A stretch of DNA of 64,000 nucleotides, taken from Pisolithus tinctorius. Its lineage: Eukaryota > Basidiomycota > Agaricomycetes > Boletales > Pisolithaceae. This document shows, piece by piece, positions 23,461 through 35,595 of the stretch (positions are counted from its first letter, which is position 1; each line of letters begins with the position of its first letter). A model generated the notes under the pieces. That model was not told the DNA's origin. It ran no database searches and worked only from the letters and a program-made list of their open reading frames with translations. The stretch spans positions 248,001 to 312,000 of the forward strand of contig JANFAH010000004.1 in assembly GCA_024663395.1 (NCBI GenBank). Direction: 5' to 3'. The position numbers were made by a program, and so were the translations under genes.

Positions 23461-25470
23461 CTACACGGCTTCACGCTTCCGGGGCGTCGCACGGAGAATG
23501 TCATCCACCCTATACGTCCGTGAGTTCCCATAAACATGATCAAGCCAGGACGCTCGTACCGAATAATCATCTCTGCAGCCTCGCTGGCACTCAGTACGAC
23601 TTGTCGTTTGAGTTTATAGCTCTCGGTTACACCGAGCTTCTTCATCGAGGCGATCGTCCCTTCGTTCATATCTGCCACGAGTCGAGGTTGAGCGAATGAT
23701 GGGAGACAATGCAGAGAGAATCGAACATACCTAGCCCGGCATCTGACTGTCCCTCGTAGTGCGCAGCCCTCAGACGCGTCACGAGATCACTGGAATCGTA
23801 CCCAGCATTATCAGCAAGAATCGTTGGAATCTGCCTGAGCGCGTGTGCGAACGACTGTACTGCGATAGCCTTCTTGCCCTTGACCTTCCGGGAGGCTTCG
23901 TCGATGGCACAGCTCATCAGCATCTCAGAGCATCCACCTCCAAGGACGACACGGGTTTCTTTTACGGTCTGGGAAAGCACTGACAGAGCGTCGTGCAGCG
24001 AGCGCTCGGCCTCATCTACCATTTGGTGTGTAGAACCGCGTAAAACGACGGTGCAGGCCTCACCAGCGGCGACACCGGAGAATTTTATGAGCTGAATTTG
24101 AATGTTAGACAACGGCCAAGTTGAGCCGATGAGACAATGCTTGCCTTGTCTTCGCCAACAATGATCTCCTCGATGAGATCACATCTACCGAGCTTCACTA
24201 GATCCGGACGGTCGAACGTGCTGGCGATCTCTCCTCCAGTGACGAGCGACAACCTTTCTACGCCCTCAAAGTCGGCATGCTCGATGACCATGATTCCCTT
24301 CTCAGTGAGGATTGATTCGGGATAGTTGTATATGAGTTGGCGGTTAACGAAACAGTTTATTCCGTGTGCGGCGATAGCCTCGACCTTGGCTTTCATCTTC
24401 TCTCGTTCGGCGCGTTCGAGTTCTGCGAGTTTTTCCGGTCGAGTCTACTTTCAGTCTGGCGCCAAAAACTTTTATTTTGTCGGTGTCCATCGCTGTAGAA
24501 CAGAAGAGATCAGTATGTCGCGCGAGATTGTCGAACAAGAAAGTCTGGCGTACAAGTGTTGGCGACCAATATTTTGGCGTTCTCCATGCGTTTTGGCGAG
24601 TTAACAGCGATTGTTTTGTCGAGAATAAACCTGATGCAAATGAGATCTGATAGTCCGAGATTTTCGGGGTTTGGACGTGCCTTCGTCCAAATAGGAATCG
24701 GTTAGTTTTCCGCCAACTTTCTTTATGATCTGAATGTGTTCGAGGTCTGTCGAGCCCTACACTAGGTGTGAGCGCGAATGAAATTCAGGGGGCAGCTCAG
24801 AGCACCTTTAGTCTCAGCACGGCCTCCACGGCGAGATTAGCAAAGTAATCTTTGTCTTGTGAGAGCACTTTGGACGATAGCGTCGTCCGTGCGATGTTGA
24901 ACAAATCTTCACGGAATTGAGCTGGATCGGACCTGCATGATGCAAATCCGGATCTGGATAAGGTGCCAACAAGACGATAACACGTGAACGTACGCGTGAT
25001 CGACAGCTGCTTTCTGTAGTGCATCCAAGGCGGCTACGCTTGCGATGCGGTAGCCCTCTACGATGGTCTGTGGATGGATCCTCATCGCAATCAACTTTTC
25101 TGCTTCCCTCAGAAGCTCTGCTGCGAGCACGCAAACGCTGGTTGTTCCGTCGCCGACTTCGTCGTCTTGTACCTTCGATATGTTGACGAGGATCTTTGCG
25201 GCTGCGTTGTCGAGCTGGATAGATTTTAGGATGGTAGATCCATCGTTTGTGACGTTTATATCGCCGGTAGAGGTTGACTGAAGTATTTTGTTCATTCCCT
25301 TTGGACCGAGGGTGGATTTGACGAGGTCACCGACGGCGAGTGCGCCGACGAAGGACGCGAGACGGGCATTCTCTGCCTTTTCCTCTGTCGCCTGTAATAT
25401 GATAGTGTCAGGGGTTCAGATTGGTACGAACGACGCCGATTACCTCGTTGCCAAAAATCTGCATGGACAT
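23461..25470 (-). CDS. CCT2: T-complex protein 1 subunit beta (CCT2)
   Basis: Subunit of the cytosolic TRiC/CCT chaperonin, which folds actin, tubulin and other proteins with ATP. The start at 25470 gives MSMQIFGNE, matching family N-termini, then a 52-nt intron (25392-25443). The equatorial domain has [33 protein letters not shown] and [16 protein letters not shown] (ATP site). Later exons give [76 protein letters not shown] and [18 protein letters not shown] 50-nt intron (23510-23559) leads to the last exon, [15 protein letters not shown], with stop at 23461-23463. One intron begins GCAAGC after GEDK and ends CAG, a GC-AG intron. One extra base in a T run at 24430-24434 breaks the frame at VDSTGK, probably a sequencing indel. 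It shares an upstream region with MDH1. Confidence 0.96.
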
Positions 25471-25780
25471 CGTTTGGGTAGATGGCTTTTGAAGATAGTG
25501 GCGATCAGACTCGACGTAGGTTTATGTAATGCGTGTACTGAGCTCTTGCCAACTTTCAACTACTTACTTACTTACATACTACAAGTCTTTCTACAAGCCC
25601 TCGACGAAGCTATTAGACTTCGCGTTCGCAGGGTGAACGGCGCCTTAGCATACATGTATGTGCTCGTAGTACTTGAGTAGGATGTAGCTTGTTTACTGAG
25701 TACATAAAACAGTTCGGGTACAAATAACGTCGGCGGGTCTCGGCAAGCACAAATTTTGATTTCTGTCCTCGACGACGACG
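25471..25780. promoter_or_regulatory. Bidirectional promoter region, CCT2 / MDH1
   Basis: 310 bp separate the divergent start codons of CCT2 and the malate dehydrogenase gene. The interval contains repeated CTTA units (ACTTACTTACTTACATACTA near 25560) and C/T-rich leader sequence before the MDH start. I see no single convincing TATA box for either gene. Confidence 0.6.
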
Positions 25781-27065
25781 ATGCTCGCCCGCTGCACAGC
25801 CCGCTCGTTGGCCAGCCCGGCCCGCCTGTTCTCGACCTCCGCTGCCCGGCACACGAAAGTGGCCGTCCTCGGCGCCGGCGGAGGCATCGGCCAGCCGCTG
25901 TCGTTGCTGCTCAAGGCCGACCCGCTCGTCTCCTCGCTGAGCCTGTACGACATCCGCGGTGCACCCGGCGTTGCTGCAGGACGTCAGCCACGTCGACACC
26001 CCCTCAGAGGTGCGTTCGCAGTGGTGTTTATTAGGTACAATTAACGGGCGTTTAGGTGTGCGGCTATCCGGCCGACAAGCTTGACAACGCTCTCGATGGC
26101 GTGGAGGTTGTCGTCATCCCTGCTGGTGTGCCACGAAAGGTAAGCTACGGTTCCGCCCTTGCAAGCACTCACTCGACTCACGCTTGTCTCCTAGCCCGGT
26201 GTAAGCAGCCCCCCTTCCACTGTCTGTATTCTCCTTGCTAATTCCACCCCCAGATGACCCGTGATGACCTCTTTAATGTAAGTCTGTCTATGCTTGTCTC
26301 GATGTCTCTTATTCTCGCTCATGTAGACCAACGCGTCCATCGTGCGCGACCTTGCAAGCTCAATCGGTCGTGTCTCGCCGAAAGCACACATTCTCGTCAT
26401 CTCCAACCCCGTCAACTCCACTGTCCCCATCGTCGCATCCACGCTCGCCAAGGCCTGTGTCTACGACCCTAAGCGTGTGTTCGGTGGTCACCACCCTTGA
26501 CGTTGTCCGCGCCGCTCGCTTCACTGCATCCATTGCTGGCGTACACCCCAACGAGACGCCCATCACCGTCGTTGGCGGTCACAGTGGTGCAACAATCGTC
26601 CCTCTGCTCTCTCAGAGTGTACACGGTAAGAACATTAAGGGCGAGGCCTATGAAAAACTCGTCTACCGCATCCAATTTGGTGGCGACGAAGTCGTTAAGG
26701 CAAAGACGGCGCTGGGAGTGCGACCCTCTCCATGGCGTATGCTGGCGCCAAGTTTACCAGTGCCCTCTTGCGGGCTTTGAACGGCGAAAAGGGTGTTATC
26801 ACGCCTACGTTCGTCGAGAGTCCGTTGTTCAAGGACAAGGGCATCGACTTCTTCTCCTCCAACGTCGAACTTGGCGTATGTGTCTTTTCTCTAAATTGGT
26901 ATGTCTGTCAGGCTGACGTGCCACCCCTTCTACAGGTCAACGGCGTCGAGAGGATCTTCCCTCTGGGACATGTGTCCGCAGAAGAGGAGAAACTCTTGGA
27001 AGCATGCTTCCCTGAGCTCAAAAAAGAACATAGAAAAGGGACGGGCCTTCGTTGACAATGCTTAG
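25781..27065 (+). CDS. MDH1: Malate dehydrogenase, mitochondrial (NAD+)
   Basis: Oxidises malate to oxaloacetate in the TCA cycle. The N-terminus, [20 protein letters not shown], is an Arg/Ser-rich mitochondrial presequence. It is followed by [20 protein letters not shown] (Rossmann GxGGxxG), [46 protein letters not shown] and [13 protein letters not shown] (catalytic His). Short introns separate the exons. Four single-base frame breaks interrupt otherwise perfect family sequence: an extra G near 25980 (after GVAA, before [10 protein letters not shown]), an extra G near 26485 (KRVFG-VTTLD), a missing base near 26703 (before [12 protein letters not shown]) and an extra A in the run 27020-27025. 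After the last correction the end reads [16 protein letters not shown] and stops at 27063-27065. I read these as assembly indels, not as a pseudogene. Confidence 0.95.
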
Positions 27066-27418
27066 ATGTTGTTAGAGACGTGTAGATGCGCTCTTGGTTG
27101 CCAATACCTGATCTCCCTTGCTAATGCATGTTGTCTTGAATATTCGTATTCCTCCACTCTTGTTCTTCGGGCATCGCGCTGCACTCGACACCCCAAACGA
27201 CACGGTATACGAGCCTTCTATACAACGACAATAACAGAACACGAACAAGATTACAGACAACAACACGGCCTCGCTCGTGGCGAGGGTACAACAAGATGCG
27301 ACTCAGAGATCAACGAAGATACACCTTCATGGTGATACACACAACGCACTGTGGAAGACTGCGTGACTACGTGCACACTGGATGGGAAATGCATTTACAT
27401 ACCGTATATCCGGTATCA
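27066..27418. other. Convergent intergenic region
   Basis: 3' flank of MDH1 and of the leftward membrane-protein gene. No gene or RNA is recognised. Confidence 0.5.
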
Positions 27419-28005
27419 GTATATGTACCAAGATAGCTTATTAGACTTCAACGGAGAGGCAGAGGCAGAGAAAGACGCGTCTTCTCTTGCGCGCTGACGT
27501 TTTGCATCGTACCATCTAGCAGTTGCCGCTGCAGAGGCTGCGGGTTGCACGCGAACACGTAGTAGGTGTATATGCACACATCGCGTGTTATGTGGAAAGG
27601 GACTCAGTCGTAGTATCCGCGATAATAGTGTATCACTCACCTCGCTTATATGCGCCGTCCCTTCCTATTCCCCATATCGATAGGATGGCTCTGACGGGTA
27701 CCCACAGTACCCATGCCATGAACATCCACACGACCCACACGACTGTTCCCCATACTGCGTGGAGGAAGAGGACGAGCGGTGAGGGCACGAAGGACGGCGG
27801 TGGCGACGAGGAGACGAGCGATGCCCCAGAATGCCAGTCGCGTGCTTTCGATGGTGAGGAAGACTGGCAGGAGCAGGACGGCGTAGACTTTGGCACGGGT
27901 GTGGGTGACTGCAGACAGGGATGCGAACAAAGACAAGACACGTACAGAAACTTTGCATTCTTGTGTCTTGGCGCCGTCGTTCGAGTCGTTGCAGTGATGA
28001 GCCAA
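27419..28005 (-). CDS. Small membrane protein, uncharacterised
   Basis: On the minus strand a frame from 28005 gives two hydrophobic stretches: KVYAVLLLPVFLTIESTRLA followed by FWGIARLLVATAVL, and then, one frame over, HAVWGTVVWVVWMFMAWVLW. The frame change near 27780 is either a short intron or another base indel. After AYKRG at about 27640 a GTGAGT donor opens an intron, and a last short exon may lie at 27419-27545. I do not recognise the family. Both ends and the start are uncertain, and the only support is the membrane-segment pattern and the donor site. Confidence 0.4.
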
Positions 28006-28147
28006 ACAAGCGTCTAAATGTTGATTCGTTTACATAGCTAATATGTATTGGACATCGTATATACGTTGACTTTCCACAATCTCTAACATAATGATACATC
28101 GAAAGACCTCTCATTTTACAGGCGGTCTGGACGAAGAGCATGTGAGA

Positions 28148-29862
28148 TCAACGGATGATATATCGACGAAGCGAGAGGCACTGACCAACGTTACCCAAAT
28201 CTTTGCATGCTTCCTTGACACGCGCTGCCATCGTCTTTTCACCCTCACGGACCCAAACACGAGGGTCGTAGAACTGCAAGGAAAAATTGCGTCAGCAACA
28301 TTTCCATGTGCAAAGGGCAAAGACGCAGCCTTCTTGTTTTGGCTTATCAGCACCCTCGGGGTTACCAACTTGAGAGAGAAGATAGTCTTTCTTCTTGAGA
28401 ATGTAGTCCTAAAATGACTGTCGTCTGAGATGGACAAGACAAGGGCTAAACGAGTGACATACCCTGATGCCAGTGAGGTAGGTGAATTGAGTGTCTATAC
28501 AAGTCCCATCAGAAGATCGATAATTCTGAAGGTATATCTTCGTTACCAGTGTCAACGTTCATCTTGACAACGCCGTTCTCGACCGCCGTTTGGATTTCTT
28601 CCTTAGTCGATCCAGAACCACCGTGGAAGACAAGGTACCTAACATGCACGTCTTGTGAATTCTCATCCTCCGAGTATAAAAGGTGAAAGAAACATACAAG
28701 GGTTGCGCAGGCTGACCGCCCAGCTTCTCGCACGTGTATGCCTGGTGCGCCCCGAGGAGTTGAGGCTGGAGCTTGACGTTACCAGGCTTGTAGACACCAT
28801 GCACGTTACCGAATGCAGCTGCGATGCTGAAGTTGGGGCTGATGGGGTTCAAAGCCTTGTAGACATCATACACGTCTTCTGGCTGAGTGTACAGCGCAGC
28901 ATTGTCGACACCGGTGTTGTCGACGCCATCCTCCTCACCACCAGTGATACCGATCTCCATCTCGAGCCAGAGTCCGAGAGGAGCCATCCGCTTGAAGTAC
29001 TCGACGCAGGTAGCGATGTTCTTCTCCTTTGGCTCTTCGGAGAGGTCAAGCATGTGGGAGGAGAAAAGGGGTTCTTGGTGTTCTTTGAAGTAGGCTTCGT
29101 CGGCTGCGAGCATACCGTCGAACCAGGGCAAAAGCTTCTCGGCACAGTGATCGCTGTGCAGCACGACGGGACTGCCTCGAAGGAAAATACACATGAGAAT
29201 AACAGGCGCTGATGCTCATCGTGGTACGTACACGCCATATGCCTTCGCGACTGTCCGGATGTGTGTGCTGCAGCGACAGCACCGAGGATGGATGCTTGCT
29301 GTTTGTCGTTCGCTATTCCCTTTCCGGCGAAGAAGGCACTACCGCCCTGAGAAACTTGGAGAATGATCGGCGCTTTGATGTCACTGTCATGGATATTTAG
29401 GAAACGTTATCGGCCGAGAGAAGGGGGCAGGATTTTGGACGTACCGGGCCGCTTCTAAGACGGCGTTGGCGGTGGAGGAAGACGTGACATTCTGGGAACG
29501 TAGGTGAGAGGGGGCGAAGATGCGGCGGTAAGAACGGTGCTTACGATGGCCTGGTGAGACGCAGCTCTGAAGTCAGGAAAAAACATCATCGGATTACATT
29601 CTGACGATGACTCACTGGGATAGCGAACTAGATAAGAGGGTGAAGGAGAGATCAGTTTGACATCGAAAGCTTCCGATGCGACCAGACGACGGGTACCTTC
29701 TGCTCCCTTGCATAGTTGAACAACTTGCGAACCGTTTTTCACCGGTCAACACGCCAGCCTTTGTGAAGAAAAAGTGATTAGAAGATTAGATATGGATGCG
29801 ATCGGGTTCGTTCGGCAACATCGATGTGCAGGACTTACGGGTACGATATCGAGGACACCCAT
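28148..29862 (-). CDS. FBA1: Fructose-bisphosphate aldolase, class II
   Basis: Zinc-dependent aldolase of glycolysis and gluconeogenesis, cytosolic. The start at 29862 gives MGVLDIVP, then an intron and AGVLTGE. Later exons give NVTSSSTANAVLEAAR, ILQVSQGGSAFFAGKGIAND, PVVLHSDHCAEKLLPWFDG (zinc-binding His and catalytic Asp region), GLWLEMEIGITGGEEDGVDN, FSIAAAFGNVHGVYKPGNVK, LVFHGGSGSTKEEI, VVKMNVDTDTQFTYLTGIR and YDPRVWVREGEKTMAARVKE, ending GNVGQCLSLRRYIIR with stop at 28148-28150. At least two frame breaks, near 29728 and 29260 (one T missing in AAHYIRTVAKAYG), look like base-calling errors, and a third is possible near 28330. About ten short introns. Confidence 0.95.
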
Positions 29863-32800
29863 GATGATTTTTTAAATGGAATATGTCTAAGTGAAGATGC
29901 TTTAGTTGATGCGGGAAAAGAGAGACGGTGATGGGAATGGACCGCCTTTTAACTTGGCCTATCGATTGATGATACTAACCGTTTGCAGTTCGGCGACGGG
30001 AAAAGCACGTCAGGCTGGCTATTTACGTATCCGCAATGTCAGGTCATGTGATCTATGACGTTCGGAGATGCAGGGATGCGTCTCTTACAATACTGCAAAT
30101 GTTGTCAAACATTCGAACTTCGAGGCGTCTCGGTGTCAAACCGAACCGTATATGTCTATCCTCGTAATTTCCTTCCTTTGCGGAGGCTCACTTGGTGTTG
30201 TGGAACAAAATCCTGACATCGGACTAGCCTAGTAGCGGTCATAGACCGACTCTTGCCTAAGTGCGACTAGTGCGTATCTCGTGGGATGGACATTGGAGGC
30301 TGGCGATTGCAGAGCCCATCTTCGCTGTTACGCACTCACCGAAGAGGGGTTGTGCACATTCGTCACGAGGGCGAACAACTCCCACCTATCTGACTCAAAG
30401 TCATCCTGGCGTACTACCAGACTGGCCGGCGTCGCGTGCATTGCAGGTACCAGCGTTTGTGAGTATTGCTCTCTCAAAGTGTAGACCTGACTGGAACCAG
30501 GCAACTTTTGGATGCGCGTGCACCTTCTCACGGACCATACCCAGCTCGAGAGTGCAATCGGTCTCTGTACGAAGCCATCCATCACCGCCCGCGCACTGGC
30601 GGCCCACTGGAAGTGAAAGTGATCTACATAGGTAACAACACGCTTTCGTGCTCTGCATTCTGCTTTTGATGTGTTCCTCCAGCATTGCCTGCTATTAGTT
30701 TCCTTTTCTTGGCCCTTCACTGCTAATGGCAGGCGAAGAGGCAGCGGTAACTTATGTATCCCCCGCGCATCCGGTTTCTGTAGGTTGCCGATCATCGCGG
30801 TGGCTGCACTCGGCGAGGTATGGCCTCTAGCTGTCCTCCAGCTCAGGTCACGTTCATACCAAAAGCCCTCAGGACCACCCCGGACGCTACAGAAACAGAC
30901 GGTCACCTCGTTTAGAAGGTCACTCCGGCCCAAAATTCATACGTGCGTTCTTTGATACCCGCAAATGTCAATATTTTGTTATTCTGCGACTATTCCACCT
31001 CCGGGATCTTTACTTTGCTCTTCCGAACCACTTCTGACAAAGGCATGTGAGATCATCATTTTTTTTGTTATTGTACCAGCTGACTATGTTGTCTGGGTTG
31101 CATGGCATCGACCCCAGGGCAAGTAACCGCAATTTCCGTCGTGTTTTGCTGTCCTTCGAGAGGCTGAGTGGGCTACCGTTACACCTGGCTCGTATTCTCG
31201 TCTATGAGTTCCTTCTCGAGTTCAGACGTCAAGTGCTTGACCGTCGCAAGTCACCCACTGGCAAGAAAGTCAGCATTCCTAGCCTCGTGCCAGCAGCAAA
31301 AAGCAGTCCCGATATTTTGAGGTGGCCTCTGGATACTTGAGGGTCCCTGCCATGCTTATAAGTTGTATCTAGCCGCAGGGGAAGTGCCATACTACCTACT
31401 GGACAGGAGATACCTTGCAGGTCGCTGGATGAACCCTACGGGATCGTATAGACAACTGGACCGCAGCGATAGGTAGCCAGCTTGTATGTGCACGTCACCC
31501 ATGACGATCTCACCGAAACACGTCGCCTCCTCATTCCAGGCCGTTCCTATCCCCATCTGAACGCCCCCCCCCACTCGGACGCTCGAGAAGACGACGCCGA
31601 TAAAGCACGCCAATGGATCACATTATTTGACCAACAGTAGGAACATACTAAACCCTCATTTAGGTACACGATGGTGACCCAGGCTTTGGTTTTGTGGTCG
31701 TATCCCGCGCATTCTTGCAATGGTCCCCTCACTTTTCTGGTCGCACCTCTCCCCCATTGAACCCTTTCTGGGGATCCGGGGTCTATCTAATTCCGCGCAG
31801 CCATTGCGGAGATATTCCCCGTTTTCATGTTTGGAGGGCAACGAGGGCGTTTCGCGCGTAATTCGGGATCTGGCCATCCGATCTCCGTAATTCCTCTTTC
31901 ACCATGTCCGTCTAGGAGTCTCCTTACCGTGTCCCAGGGTTCTACGTCGATCACTACTACCGTTGTCGTTCGGGGCCTTCCTTCTGCCTACCCCCGGGGT
32001 CTTGTAGTCGCATCTCGCGTGTTTCTGCGCGGGCCCCCTCTTGCTTCTCTGGTTTTTACAGATTTCTCGGAGCCAATTTCATGCCATTTCGATCGCTGTT
32101 GCCGATCAACAGTTTCTCTTCCACCATTTAACCACACAATGAACGCGAAATCTCGCCCGTTTATCTCTGGATCCCTCGCGTCTTTTGGAGCCGTATACCA
32201 CCCAGTTAGGGTGTTCAAACACCATATCGTCGACGTGGTAGCCGCGGAGACCGTGAAGATATTCTTCATTTCGTGCGTAGAGGCACCTTCACACAAATGT
32301 GCCAATATTTCAGAACCGGGTGTACAGGTTCACTCCGTTTCTTTTGCGTCGCATTCTGCGTGTTTCCCTCCGCAGTCTCGGCGATCCCATGCCACCTCGA
32401 GCGCCCTTTGTTGTTCGGCGGACTCCCCTCCTCAGGACACTGCTCGTGTATCTCATCTGTTTCGCCTCCAGGCCTCTTGTTTTTCAGGGACATGGTACTA
32501 CCCAGTGAGGGCTTTTGATCGGTATATGGTACGTCGCGGTAGCTGTAGAGGTTGCGGAGAGACGCGGTGTTACACGTTTCGTGGGCGAGGACACCTTCAG
32601 ACATGTTTGCGAATGCCTTGGAACCAGGTGTGTGGATTCCCTCCTGCCTTTTTTGCTGTGTTCTGCTCGCTCTGATCTACTATCTCCCCTTTGGTGGCGT
32701 TCCGAACGCCTGTTGGTGTTCGGCGTACCCTTCATTCGTGCCTTACCATCCTCCGGCTTGACCGAGGACAGTCAGGATGTTAGAAAAATCAGACAAAAAC

Positions 32801-35295
32801 GAGGCTATCCGAGTCAAATCCGAGGTGCACACAAACCTCAGCAGGATCTTCCTCGAATGCTAGTAAAATAGCGCCCTTTAATGCCTAAGTCGCTCTCACG
32901 TAGCCATGGGTATGACCATGATAACATTCAATTTCTCAGAAAGTTTGTCGAACATATCTGTTCAAGCAACGCTCAGCAAACACTTGCGAAATGAACATCA
33001 GTGATTAGAAGATTTGATACATCAAGACGTGTGGAGATACGTACTGACGGAACATACATACTTGTGTCACATGCCATGTTGTAATCATCAATTTAGCAAT
33101 GTTGGTTGAAATGGTTATCGTTGTGTAGACTACTTCGTGCACGCGTCGTCATGGGGTAAACAGGTATCTACCGTTCGCAACAGCCTTAATACATTTGGCT
33201 ATCCACCATATCCCCTTTCGGTGCTTACAATGATGCCACCACAATCTGTGACTATCACACATGTGAAAGTGAAAAATAAAAATAAAAAGTAAAAGATAAT
33301 GACATTCAGAGTAGTTACCAGCTTATTTAGTCTTTCTTTCCATATTTCAGTCTGCAGATATCAAGCCCTCTTGTGCAGTCAACTTGAATGGATACTTACA
33401 GCAGAAGAATCAATCGAGGAAGTCAGGTGGGGCGTCAGTGACATGCACTCAGTCTGACATGTATGTGTCAATGTCCGACAAGTAGGCATCCAGAACTGCA
33501 GAAACATGTAAGTAACAATGCGGTGAAGAATACGAGACTCTATGCTCCGAACAGTCAGATAGCTCTGCCCGGCACGATGCCGGTACTTGGTTAGATAGAG
33601 AAGATGCACAGAATTGATACGCAGATACATTTTGTGTGGTCACAGATATGTAGAAGAGGCGTCCCCCCCAACAACACCCATTGAACGTCATCGACACCTG
33701 ACATACATATGCTTATGGAGGGTGTGTAGGGGCAGCCAATTACGGTGCAGTATAAGAAAATGGCAAAGGGGGAGGGGAGGAGCATGACATGTTCAAGTGA
33801 CCTCTGGGAAGGACTCCATGTACCAGACTGTTGACGCACCAGACATAGAGTGCAACGTCCGAGGACATCCATGATGTATGATGCATCAGAAAGTGCAGTG
33901 CGGCTAGAAGTAAAACCAGACACGACGGCATCACATGCCGAGAGGATATTCAATGCATAGGGTTGCGAACCACGGACTTCTGCAACGTCTTCGACCTCCT
34001 CAGGTTCACGACCAACTAAGCCGTTGTTTGGGTCTCGAGCGCGAGACGATGGCGCGTCATTCATGCCTGCACCACGGTCACCCCACCCGGGTGCGCGGAA
34101 CAGCTGACAGGCCGGTACTATCTCAAACGACAAAAAGTTTTTCCAGACATGGAGTCCGACGGCGGCCAGGAATAATAGAAACACTCATCCTGTATGGTAC
34201 ACTCAACTAGTTCGAGGACATCACGATTGTGGGTTGGGGGCTATATTTGTATCTGGTACTTTGTTGTCTCGGTTAAAAATTTGGATATGAGTAAGTCCTG
34301 CGCCCCCCTGAAACAGTCAGGTGTCTGAGTCACCTTCTCCTAATACGCGACGGAATACAAATACAACACCTTCCATGTTAGCTTTGCTGTGGATTATGGT
34401 ATCCACGTTTCATCTCGGCTGCCGTTTTCTATTGGCATTTTGTTGGTAGGCCTGCTTGAAGCCTGAGGAAGATGCGCAAGCGCAGCAACCTTCGAAGAAG
34501 TTGTCCCTTTCCCCCCTCCAATTATTGAGATGGTATTTAACATGTCGCACCCATCCTAGGCCGATCCTTGCAGAGCCGGTTCTCGGTTCCCGGCGACTAT
34601 AATTTACACGTTCCGAGTGGCTGTGAGGTTAGGGAGTGAAGCCTAACGACACTAATACATAGTCTTGATTTCTTGGATGAGGATGGCAACCCCGATCTTC
34701 CGTGACATTCAGATCTCCGCTCCTTACCACTCATGGGAAATAGGCGTCGAGCGCGTTGATATTCTAACGAATAGAGGACTTGGCTGGACTCAGACGACGG
34801 AAACATGTCAGGGAGCCGGCGATTTAAGTCTGCAGCGGACGCGGACACCCCATAGGCCGTTGTGCAGTGCATCGGTATGTTGAGATCGCCGGGCCAAGTG
34901 CAGTTCTTGAATCTGATGGGTCCGCGACGGAGGCGCGGGAGAAATCCAGTAAACGTGTGAGCACATGGATGCGGATACTGCTTGTCTATTAGTCTAGAAG
35001 CGTGTTCAGGCAGCAGTGGTTGTGAGCGCGCGTTTCGAAACACAATGGAGGATACGTACAGCATCGGAGAACTAGCTATCCTTCATTCTACGTACTGCTT
35101 ATCAATCGATCTCGCGGATGTGGCACGTACCTAACGATATCGTTTTGTTTCAGGGTCAATGGGCTGGCGGCTAGCATCAGTGCGGTACTGCAATGCACAT
35201 GCTCGGGAAAATGCAGTGAGCCACAATTGGAATTGGAGATCTTTGTAGATGATGACAGTGGGTGACATAACTTGAGCTGGACAGCGCTATGCACC
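29863..35295. other. Gene-poor region, no supported gene
   Basis: Open frames of 120-280 residues occur (for example 30261-30635 plus, 30328-30933 minus, 31827-32675 plus, 33591-34184 minus, 34597-35064 minus), but none shows a recognisable motif or a coherent exon series. The frame at 33591-34184 starts with a hydrophobic MFLLFLAAVGL and could belong to a small membrane or secreted protein, though this is weak. A diverged tandem duplication lies at about 32190-32760 and an A-rich stretch at 33270-33300. I see no tRNA-like box pair. Confidence 0.45.
32190..32760. repeat. Diverged tandem duplication, period about 302-307 bp
   Basis: TACCACCCAGTTAGGGTGTT near 32195 pairs with TACTACCCAGTGAGGGCTTT near 32497. 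AGGCACCTTCACACAAATGT near 32281 pairs with AGGACACCTTCAGACATGTT near 32588. The two halves remain alignable but are heavily substituted, with no conserved open frame. Confidence 0.65.
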
Positions 35296-35595
35296 AGTGG
35301 TGCTCAAAATAAACTGAGTTGGAGTGATTTTGGCGCTAAACCCTAGCTGAGTTGGCTGAGTTCGGCGCTAAACCCTAGCAGAAACTTCAGCCGCGACTTT
35401 GACAAATTTCAAGTTCCGATTTTTTAAACCTCCGCTCACTTTCCGTTTTTGGAGTGCTGTGCTACACAGCATGACATCATGTCTTTTTATATTCAACATC
35501 TAAGTTCGAACATTCACTCGCGAGCGATATTTGTAGGGGGCGGCTCGGATATGGTATTAGATATGAGTAGATAACACTGTCCTCCTTCTGCCACA

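Noticed and set aside
25781..27065. MDH1 as pseudogene
   Set aside because: All motifs, splice sites and the C-terminus are conserved around four one-base breaks of the kind expected from base-calling errors.
27633..28141. Three overlapping frames, all read as genes
   Set aside because: Only the frames with clear membrane segments were kept, as one gene; the Ser/Arg-rich frame is a shadow.
31827..32675. 282-residue plus-strand frame
   Set aside because: Spans the diverged tandem duplication, but the two halves are not similar as protein, and no motif is seen.
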